Of a DNA stretch of 5,097 nucleotides, positions 1 through 5,097 are shown piece by piece. Made by a program: the position numbers and the translations under genes. The stretch lies in assembly GCA_020853175.1 (NCBI GenBank), contig JADYZK010000438.1, positions 1 through 5,097 of the forward strand, given 5' to 3'. The first letter of the stretch is position 1. Each line of letters opens with the position of its first letter. The notes beneath the pieces are model-generated. The model did not search any database and was not told the DNA's origin. It worked only from the letters and a program-made list of their open reading frames with translations. The DNA comes from Bacteroidales bacterium. Its GTDB lineage: Bacteria; Bacteroidota; Bacteroidia; Bacteroidales; F082.

Positions 1-8
1 GCAGGTTC

Positions 9-1049
9 TTAAAACTGCAGGAAATCATTGAAAAAGGGCAACATGTCGTTCAGAACACGCCCGTCTGCAGTCCAGATTTTATTCCCGTGATCGCCAATGT
101 ATTCTTCTGCAAAATGGTTGATGCCCAGGTTTTCCAGGCGCTGACTCAGCATGCCGATTTGCAGCGGGAATCGCGGCGCGTCATTGCGACCCCAGTCTAA
201 TTTTATGGCAGTCAGTTTTCTCAAGTTGTCCGCATAGGCGCCCGCCATATACACCGGCATATTGGCCTCCCATTTTTCTACAACCGACTGATTTACAACA
301 AGTTTGTCACCCTCATAAGTATAAGGCAGATCGCAGAAAAACGGCGGTTTGTCCGGATTGGGCGACCAGGCTCGCGCCACGGCCACCAGCACCCGCGGGT
401 AGTAGGTTTTTTTGAGTTCTTCCAGCGTTTTTACGTGCTGCAATTCTTTATAGGAGTTGCTGTTTGGGCCAAATTCTTTGACAAAAGCCAACAAGCCCGG
501 ACTCAGGGCATACACGCTGCTGAAAACTTCCGGATGCAACATGGCCAGTTTGAAAGCGCCGTAGCCGCCCATGGAATGCCCGGCGATTCCCCTGCTTTCA
601 CGGCGGGCCTGCGTTCTGAATTGACGGTCCACAAAAGTTACCTGTTCTTCCGCCGTAAAATCTTCCCACTTGCCTGTGAGTGTTGAATTGCTATAAAAAC
701 TGCCTTCAAACAGGGTATATTGGTTCGCAATAACCAATATGAAGGGGCGGATTTTGGCGGAGCGGATACCCTTGTCCAAAATCGTTTTCATGGCCGGACT
801 TATGCTGTCCGTGCCCATAAATCCATGCAGGTAATAGATAACAGGGTAGCGCAGGTCGGAATCTCCGTATTGTGGCGGCAGGTACACGGATATCCGGCGT
901 ACCGGGTTCTCACCGCCCGGGTTTTCCAGCGCGGCGGAATGGATAAAACGGGTGACCACCGTTCCTTCTCCGCCAGGGGTGGATTGGGCTGATATGCCGT
1001 TTGTCCAGGCTATAAACAGCATGGTGAATAAGGTTGCCTGTTTTATCAT
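9..1049 (-). CDS. Secreted serine esterase, alpha/beta-hydrolase fold (putative esterase family, PF00756-like)
   Basis: A 346-residue protein predicted to hydrolyse carboxylic esters outside the cytoplasm. Residues 1-21 form a signal peptide with a hydrophobic core (LFTMLFIAW) and an ISA|Q signal peptidase I site, which supports the ATG at 1049. The oxyanion-hole segment YLHGFMG includes H75 and G76. The nucleophile elbow GHSMGG puts the catalytic serine at S159. The WGRND segment offers D290 as the acid, and GDHGNKIW gives H321 as the catalytic histidine. This order and spacing match the esterase D / S-formylglutathione hydrolase / feruloyl esterase / antigen 85 superfamily. The TGKWEDF segment before the elbow is also typical. 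No carbohydrate-binding or sorting domain is visible, so the protein is probably soluble and periplasmic or released. The start lies 28 bases after the carboxypeptidase stop, suggesting co-transcription. The gene is clearly richer in G+C than that neighbour. The fold and triad are secure; the natural substrate cannot be read from the sequence. Confidence 0.92.
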   Translation of the reverse strand: MIKQATLFTMLFIAWTNGISAQSTPGGEGTVVTRFIHSAALENPGGENPVRRISVYLPPQYGDSDLRYPVIYYLHGFMGTDSISPAMKTILDKGIRSAKIRPFILVIANQYTLFEGSFYSNSTLTGKWEDFTAEEQVTFVDRQFRTQARRESRGIAGHSMGGYGAFKLAMLHPEVFSSVYALSPGLLAFVKEFGPNSNSYKELQHVKTLEELKKTYYPRVLVAVARAWSPNPDKPPFFCDLPYTYEGDKLVVNQSVVEKWEANMPVYMAGAYADNLRKLTAIKLDWGRNDAPRFPLQIGMLSQRLENLGINHFAEEYIGDHGNKIWTADGRVLNDMLPFFNDFLQF

Positions 1050-1077
1050 TGCTTATTTGTTTATCCAGTGATTTATT

Positions 1078-2877
1078 TTAATAAGTTTTATGTTGTGAAA
1101 TAGCGTCTAATTCAATTTTGAGTTTATTCAAAACCGATAAATCTTTCTTGTTTTCTAATAATTTCGCAACCAGTTCCGTCAACATCGGACGAGGCTCGAC
1201 GGGCCTTGGTTTTCCATTCACCACAACAAAACCGCCTCCACCAGAAAACACACCGCCGATCACTTTCTCCGCTTCAACACCAAAATTGGGGTTAGTGGTA
1301 AAATAAGTTGTCTTGGGAAATACTTTTGCCCCTTGTTTGCAAAATTCAACTAATCCTGCAATATTATCAAGCATTGTTCCTTCCCAGAAATCTTTATGGT
1401 CGGGTGTGCGCGTTGTTAACGAAGAACTGGAATCCATTTCCAAGGTAAAGCCCAGTGTTTTTTTGTTTTCATCGATTATTAATTTCTCTTCTTCCTCTGA
1501 CCAATCAAATTGGCGGCTGTAAGCATAGTCGTCATTAACGCCTGTCAAAATACCGAATGCAGGATAATTTTGTAGGTTCCTAAATGCTATGCCTCTGACA
1601 TTCTTCATAGAATCAACAACCTTTTCTGAAATATCCTTAAAGTTTATTTCATCCTGCTCTGGCATATACTCAGCGTAATCCGACGAAATTCGTTTTCCAT
1701 CAAATGCCGGATTTCCAAATGATTTGGCGCGATCTGTTGATTGATTTGGCGCTATACCCCATGGATAGGCCAGGAATGGCCCCGCCCCTGTCGGTGATGA
1801 ATGTATATCCATATACATTCTTACGTTACCGGAATCTAATAAATCAATTACATTTTTTGTTTCTTTTTCAGAGTTTGCTTCCGGCCCCTGGAACCTGGAA
1901 TGGCAATGAATTGTACTGTTACCACTATTGTTATCTAATCCTAATATTTTTTTAAATTTAAATACAAAATCAAGGTTTCTATTTAAATCTACTCCAATAG
2001 TTCTGGGATCATTTGTTTCAACAACTTTATGTCTGTTTTTTCGGGTTCCCAAAATATCTCTTCCGTCTTCAGGACAACCAGGTTTTTTTGGATCAGGTGG
2101 ATTATTTTGGTCATACTTAAGCCCATCCGGATTTACACACGGTATCATAAGAATTTCGATGTTCTCAAGTATTTCATCCAATTCACTGTAAGAAAATGTC
2201 ATGTTGCCATACGTAAGGTCTTCCTGATACTCATAGGCTCTTAAAAAATCGACAACAAACCAAAGCAGACAGTCAACTGTTCCCCATTCCGCAGGGTGAA
2301 CGCCTGCGGTGAACATTACTTTGTTTTTAATTTCTACCTGAATGATAGGGTTGTTGGAAGGAAAATCAAATTTTCCTATTCTTAACGCTTTTATGGTTCG
2401 CTTTTCATGAGAAAGATGATTTAGATTTATGACCTCGACAAATTTTGGGAACCTGCTTTGAATTAATTGGCAAGCCTCGTTGATTTCATCGAAACCTTCT
2501 TTAATGGTAAGAAAATCTTTGTTGAATAATTCATTTATCCTTTCATCTAAACTTTGATATTTTTTTCCTCTTAATCTTACATCCTTCAACTTGCTGGATT
2601 GAGCATCAGTTAACATGTGTTTAGCAAACCTGTTTGTCTTACTCAGTTTATTTGGTAAATTTTTAATTGATCTGGACAAGTTGGTTTTGCTTAAAACAGT
2701 AAATTCTGAACGTTTTAATTGTTTAAGCGTATCTGAATCTGCAATACCTACTGACTCAAAATACCCGTCTCCAATATCTTTGCGGTTGCCACGACAACCG
2801 AAGTCGATCTTGAACCCATTCACTAAACGAGCAAAATCTTGTTGTTTTCCTGTAACTTTTATATGGTATAAGGCCAT
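1078..2877 (-). CDS. M14 family zinc carboxypeptidase with an extra N-terminal domain and no signal peptide
   Basis: A 599-residue metallocarboxypeptidase-like protein, expected to remove C-terminal residues from peptides using one zinc ion. Residues 1 to about 75 form a small mixed alpha/beta domain, reminiscent of prodomain-like modules seen before some bacterial M14 domains. A charged linker follows, and the catalytic domain spans roughly 120-525. The zinc ligands are H194 and E197 (HPAEWGT) and H359 (MDIHSS). NPDG is at 249-252. Substrate-carboxylate residues appear as R279/R282 (TRKNR) and N299-R300 (DLNRN). The general base is E480 (FTLEMD). By hand alignment, the position of carboxypeptidase A Tyr248 seems to be F441. 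The C-terminal 70 residues contain a glycine-rich stretch (about 541-549), a proline/arginine segment and a charged helix. There is no N-terminal hydrophobic segment, although most M14 relatives are exported. The gene is very A/T-rich (12 G/C of 60 bases at 1921-1980). The ATG at 2877 follows a 114-base spacer. The family call is firm; location and substrate are open. Confidence 0.93.
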   Translation of the reverse strand: MALYHIKVTGKQQDFARLVNGFKIDFGCRGNRKDIGDGYFESVGIADSDTLKQLKRSEFTVLSKTNLSRSIKNLPNKLSKTNRFAKHMLTDAQSSKLKDVRLRGKKYQSLDERINELFNKDFLTIKEGFDEINEACQLIQSRFPKFVEVINLNHLSHEKRTIKALRIGKFDFPSNNPIIQVEIKNKVMFTAGVHPAEWGTVDCLLWFVVDFLRAYEYQEDLTYGNMTFSYSELDEILENIEILMIPCVNPDGLKYDQNNPPDPKKPGCPEDGRDILGTRKNRHKVVETNDPRTIGVDLNRNLDFVFKFKKILGLDNNSGNSTIHCHSRFQGPEANSEKETKNVIDLLDSGNVRMYMDIHSSPTGAGPFLAYPWGIAPNQSTDRAKSFGNPAFDGKRISSDYAEYMPEQDEINFKDISEKVVDSMKNVRGIAFRNLQNYPAFGILTGVNDDYAYSRQFDWSEEEEKLIIDENKKTLGFTLEMDSSSSLTTRTPDHKDFWEGTMLDNIAGLVEFCKQGAKVFPKTTYFTTNPNFGVEAEKVIGGVFSGGGGFVVVNGKPRPVEPRPMLTELVAKLLENKKDLSVLNKLKIELDAISQHKTY

Positions 2878-2927
2878 TTTGAAATAATTTTAAAATGTTA
2901 TTTGATTTTTCAATAAACTCCCAAATC

Positions 2928-2958
2928 AGCGGACGTCTTTTTTTGAAAGTACTCCGCT
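2928..2958 (-). terminator. Intergenic bulged hairpin, possible terminator or processing site
   Basis: An inverted repeat lies 33 bases past the stop of the SRPBCC gene, in the 114-base spacer before the carboxypeptidase gene. The outer arms AGCGGA and TCCGCT pair over 6 bp. After one bulged base on each side, 2 bp and then 4 bp (CTTT with AAAG) continue the stem to a 5-base loop, giving 12 bp in all. No run of T follows the stem on the minus strand, so it is not a textbook intrinsic terminator. It could be a weak terminator, an RNA processing or stability element, or a chance structure. If it stops transcription, the carboxypeptidase and esterase form a separate unit with their own promoter. 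Confidence 0.4.
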
Positions 2959-2991
2959 ATTGCAGCCGGTCTACCTGCCAAACAAGGTCTT

Positions 2992-3495
2992 CTACTCGTA
3001 CAGATAAGGTTCATCCTGATCAGCCATTTTTCGAATATTTTCCAGCACTCTTTTCATGTATGCCTTCCAGAAAGTTTTCGTGAACAACCAGTTCAACGGA
3101 TACAGCAATGGGGCATTGGAATGTAAAGTATAAGTATAGTTGATAAGGATTTTGCCGGGCTCCAGTTCGCTCGTTTCCCATTCGCCGACAAACTTTGTAA
3201 ATCCAAGCATCCAGGCCTGGAAGTCGCTCACCTCTATTTTCCAGTATGTATTTTCTATCCGTTCGATTACTTTGTCATTGGACGCCCAACCGCCTTTTTG
3301 TGTCATTGATTTGGCCACGAAAACCTTTTTACTGTAGCCGGGTTTCCCCCAGTTTTCATCCTCCGTGCAATGTGTAACCTTCGGCATGATACCGAATCTG
3401 GTATGCACTTTTGAAACATCGCACAGCATAGGTGTTTTAAATGCGCGTTCTAAAGAACAGTGGTATATCGTTTGAACAGAAACGGTTGTGGTCAT
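2992..3495 (-). CDS. SRPBCC (START/Bet v 1-like) superfamily protein of unknown ligand
   Basis: A 167-residue protein with the layout of the SRPBCC helix-grip fold. Residues 4-20 (VSVQTIYHCSLERAFK) fit the first strand and short helix pair. Alternating strands follow across about 36-125, including KKVFVAKS, KVIERIE, YWKIEVSDF and KILINYTYTL. A long C-terminal helix at about 129-158, with many aromatic residues (PLNWLFTKTFWKAY), would close the cavity. Family members bind lipids, polyketides or other hydrophobic ligands, and some are enzymes; no catalytic residues can be assigned here. There is no signal peptide, so it is probably cytoplasmic. The ATG at 3495 is 9 bases after the stop of the DUF2805 gene in an A/T-rich leader without a Shine-Dalgarno sequence, which points to one operon. 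The superfamily call rests on motif layout by eye and is fairly confident; the function is not known. Confidence 0.8.
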   Translation of the reverse strand: MTTTVSVQTIYHCSLERAFKTPMLCDVSKVHTRFGIMPKVTHCTEDENWGKPGYSKKVFVAKSMTQKGGWASNDKVIERIENTYWKIEVSDFQAWMLGFTKFVGEWETSELEPGKILINYTYTLHSNAPLLYPLNWLFTKTFWKAYMKRVLENIRKMADQDEPYLYE

Positions 3496-3504
3496 CGTAA
3501 TTTT

Positions 3505-3807
3505 TTATCTTTTGGAAATCCGATTGAGCGTAACTGTTCTTTGCATTTTACTCTTGAATCGTTGCACCCCTTCCTCGCGCCTGGCGGCGTGTTTGGTTGC
3601 CCGGCCTTGTACCCTGGCCCGCCATTTTTTCCAGTTCTGTAGCCGCATTTCGGCTTTCATCAGCGCGATCACTTCCGCTTCTGATATGCCGAACTGCATT
3701 TTTATCGCATCAAAAGGCGTTCGGTCTTCCCAAGCCATTTGAATGATGCGGTCAATTTCCTGGAGCGTCAGGGCCGATTTTAACGCTGCGATTTTACGGA
3801 CGGGCAT
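3505..3807 (-). CDS. DUF2805 / TIGR03643 family small basic protein
   Basis: A 100-residue protein whose residues 12-72 match my recollection of the DUF2805 (TIGR03643) family. The landmarks are LxxIDRIIxMAWEDRTPFDAI, then QFGISEAEVIALMK, and then WRARVQGRxTKH. The segment TPFDAIKMQFGISEAEVIALM (about 30-50) looks like a helix-turn-helix, with FGIS as the turn, so DNA or RNA binding is a reasonable inference, not a demonstrated function. The family is usually about 70-100 residues. This copy carries a further tail of about 28 residues rich in arginine and lysine (RFKSKMQRTVTLNRISKR at the end), which could help bind nucleic acid. It has no signal peptide. The ATG at 3807 lies 16 bases after the TPR gene stop, and the stop is 9 bases before the SRPBCC gene. 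I recall relatives near cryptochrome/photolyase genes in other bacteria, but no such gene is visible here. Confidence 0.88.
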   Translation of the reverse strand: MPVRKIAALKSALTLQEIDRIIQMAWEDRTPFDAIKMQFGISEAEVIALMKAEMRLQNWKKWRARVQGRATKHAARREEGVQRFKSKMQRTVTLNRISKR

Positions 3808-3823
3808 GGCGTGTTTGTTTTGC

Positions 3824-4636
3824 TCAAAAATTGTTTTGAAACTGTTTTTCAGATACCTGATCTATCATATTGTGGTAGTCGTCAAACATTTTTACATTCA
3901 TTTTATACATATCTATAGCAGACTGTTTGGCCTGCAAGTATGCTGTTGTGTTGCCCAAACGTTTGTGGCACAATGCCAAATAATAGGACACCTCAGCCAA
4001 ATTATTTCGAGTTTGTTGTTTATTCAATGCATCAATGGCTTTTTCATAATCTTCAACCTGATAGTACATAACCCCTAAATGAAGGTAGTCATACAATCCA
4101 ACGGCGTAATCTCCATGCTTCACCAGGTTTTCAATGATCTGAATTCCTGCATGGATATCGCCTGTTTGTTTGTAGCAGAGCGCTTTCACTACGCTCAGGT
4201 GATAAGTCCCATTGGACGTGTAGTGGTTGTTTGATTTGCTGGTTTTTTCCAATAATTCAATGTCTTTGATTGTACCATGATAATCGGCAAAGAACTTGTA
4301 GCGCAACGAAGCCCGTACAGGCAGGTAACCTACGCTGTCATATCGGACAGCAAGGTCAATATACTTTTTCCATTCCAGGAAATTACCGGATTTGACATAT
4401 GGCGCTGCTTTTTCCCTGTAAGCATACGCAAAATGAGGACACAGCGAAATAGCACTGTCTACTAAATGATGAAATGCCTTGCTGAACTGGTAATATTTGT
4501 GTTGGTTTTCGGTTAAGAGTATGCATGCTTTATATTGAGCAGTATCTCCCTCCCATAAAAAAACGTTGCAATTAGGTTGTGCCTGCAATGTTTCTATGCT
4601 AAACAACACAAAAAAGATAACGGGTAATATTTTCAT
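3824..4636 (-). CDS. Exported tetratricopeptide-repeat protein
   Basis: A 270-residue protein with a signal peptide (residues 1-19, core ILPVIFFVLFSI, cut LQA|Q), then an all-helical body of TPR-like pairs. The clearest repeats are at about 47-80 (YYQFSKAF...YAYREKAAPYV), 149-176 (KALCYKQTGD...IIENLV), 182-207 (YLHLGVMYYQVEDYEKAIDAL) and 217-245 (SYYLALCHKRLGNTTAYLQAKQSA). The mature protein begins QPNCNVFLW, followed by YKAC, a segment I associate with a recurrent Bacteroidota TPR family. C23 is not in a lipobox, so a lipoprotein is unlikely. TPR arrays usually act as protein-protein scaffolds; the partner is not known. The ATG at 4636 overlaps the previous gene's stop in an ATGA arrangement, suggesting translational coupling and a shared task with that exported protein. 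No enzyme motif is visible. Confidence 0.87.
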   Translation of the reverse strand: MKILPVIFFVLFSIETLQAQPNCNVFLWEGDTAQYKACILLTENQHKYYQFSKAFHHLVDSAISLCPHFAYAYREKAAPYVKSGNFLEWKKYIDLAVRYDSVGYLPVRASLRYKFFADYHGTIKDIELLEKTSKSNNHYTSNGTYHLSVVKALCYKQTGDIHAGIQIIENLVKHGDYAVGLYDYLHLGVMYYQVEDYEKAIDALNKQQTRNNLAEVSYYLALCHKRLGNTTAYLQAKQSAIDMYKMNVKMFDDYHNMIDQVSEKQFQNNF

Positions 4637-5097
4637 GGTAAAATATGGGTTAATTTCCCGTTTTCTATTTTAAAAACCAGGTATTGGTAATAATCAATTT
4701 CCAAACCTTTCCAGATTTTCGGTTGCCAGCCTTTCATGGATTTTGTTATTTGCATCAATTGATCACTGATTTCAGGCGCAAATTGAAACGGCTGATAATC
4801 CGGGTCGCAACTGATCAACCTGAAACGACCAGTTTCACCCAAACAATTGACAACAAACCGTATTCGGATTAATCCCGACTGATTTTTTTTAACTGCCTGG
4901 TATGTGGAAAAAAATATGGAATCAATGTCAGGTTTTCCACCTTTATACTGAATGCTTTTTCCGTCATTGAAATACTGAATAATTTGTTCGTCTGCATTAC
5001 AAGTTTTAAAATCAGAACCGTCCAAAGTACTGTCAGGTACAATGTCATCTATCCATCTTGTTTCCTGAGCCGAAATTTGGACACAAATGCGGCTATA
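4633..5097 (-). CDS. Exported TonB C-terminal-domain-like protein, 5' end cut by the window
   Basis: The frame is open to the window edge, giving 154 visible residues with no ATG or GTG start; the real start lies beyond 5097. The first visible residues include VQISAQETRW, which resembles the end of a signal peptide with an ISA|Q cut, though an arginine eight residues before the cut makes this uncertain. The last 85 residues or so have a TonB-C-like pattern. GLIRIRFVVNCLGETGRF matches the opening strand pair with a polar turn. A helix (APEISDQLMQITKSMKGW) follows, then WQP...KG and a last strand YYQYLVFKIENG. In TonB this domain contacts outer-membrane receptors. Stand-alone exported versions are common in Bacteroidota, and their role is mostly unknown. 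Here there is no sign of the usual TonB membrane anchor or proline-rich spacer, though the N-terminus is not fully visible. The stop overlaps the TPR gene start by 4 bases. The domain call is a by-eye match. Confidence 0.75.
   Translation of the reverse strand, partial: YSRICVQISAQETRWIDDIVPDSTLDGSDFKTCNADEQIIQYFNDGKSIQYKGGKPDIDSIFFSTYQAVKKNQSGLIRIRFVVNCLGETGRFRLISCDPDYQPFQFAPEISDQLMQITKSMKGWQPKIWKGLEIDYYQYLVFKIENGKLTHILP

Noticed and set aside
1..20. Short imperfect inverted repeat (GCAG...CTGC) around the esterase stop codon.
   Set aside because: Only about 6 bp with a bulge, and cut off by the window edge; too weak to call a terminator.
435..992. Two plus-strand open frames opposite the esterase gene (435-686 and 720-992).
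   Set aside because: They lie wholly inside a well-supported minus-strand gene with an intact catalytic triad, and their translations show no recognisable domain; they are antisense shadows.
2892..2925. Possible Bacteroidota-type promoter on the minus strand before the carboxypeptidase gene: TTTG (2922-2925), 21 bases, then TAACATTTT (2892-2900).
   Set aside because: The downstream element does not fit TAnnTTTG exactly, the sequence is A/T-rich enough for such matches by chance, and it would leave a leader of only about 10 bases.
2895..3083. Plus-strand open frame of 62 codons covering the intergenic spacer and the end of the SRPBCC gene.
   Set aside because: The translation is low in recognisable structure, it overlaps a real gene, and the intergenic hairpin lies inside it; no support for expression.
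4565..4580. Cysteine C23 of the TPR protein, considered as a lipoprotein anchor.
   Set aside because: The preceding residues (QAQPN) do not form a lipobox, and a signal peptidase I site lies just upstream.
1..5097. Whether the six genes form a defence, toxin-antitoxin or secretion system.
   Set aside because: No nuclease, NTPase, toxin, secretion or phage-type domain is visible, and the genes' roles do not add up to a known system; the carboxypeptidase alone is not enough to argue for an effector.

Overview
The window looks like a piece of a Bacteroidota chromosome. The evidence is indirect. Most gene starts sit in A/T-rich leaders with no Shine-Dalgarno sequence. The two complete signal peptides, and a possible third, are cut just before a glutamine, as is common in that phylum. 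The protein types (a TPR protein beginning with a conserved NCN.FLW segment, a TonB-C-like exported protein, a DUF2805 protein) are also familiar there. The class cannot be fixed from the sequence; Saprospiria or Chitinophagia is only a guess. No RNA gene, insertion sequence, CRISPR array, attachment site or origin was found.

All six genes lie on the minus strand, so transcription runs from the right edge to the left. In that order they are: an exported protein with a TonB-C-like domain, cut by the window edge (4633-5097); an exported TPR protein (3824-4636) overlapping it by 4 bases; a small basic DUF2805/TIGR03643 protein (3505-3807); and an SRPBCC-fold protein (2992-3495). Gaps between these four are 16 bases or less, so they probably form one operon. 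A 114-base spacer with a 12-bp bulged hairpin follows. Then come a 599-residue M14 zinc carboxypeptidase without a signal peptide (1078-2877) and, 28 bases further on, a secreted alpha/beta-hydrolase esterase (9-1049).

Functionally there are two loosely joined halves. The right half pairs two envelope proteins of unknown role with two small, probably cytoplasmic proteins, one perhaps nucleic-acid binding and one perhaps lipid or small-ligand binding. The left half holds two hydrolases with intact catalytic motifs. The carboxypeptidase gene is strikingly A/T-rich and the esterase gene G/C-rich, so the left half may have been assembled from different sources.

I see no convincing evidence of a new multi-gene system. 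The points most worth a second look are the leaderless M14 enzyme with its extra N-terminal domain, the translationally coupled TonB-C-like/TPR pair, the DUF2805-SRPBCC pair, and the intergenic hairpin.
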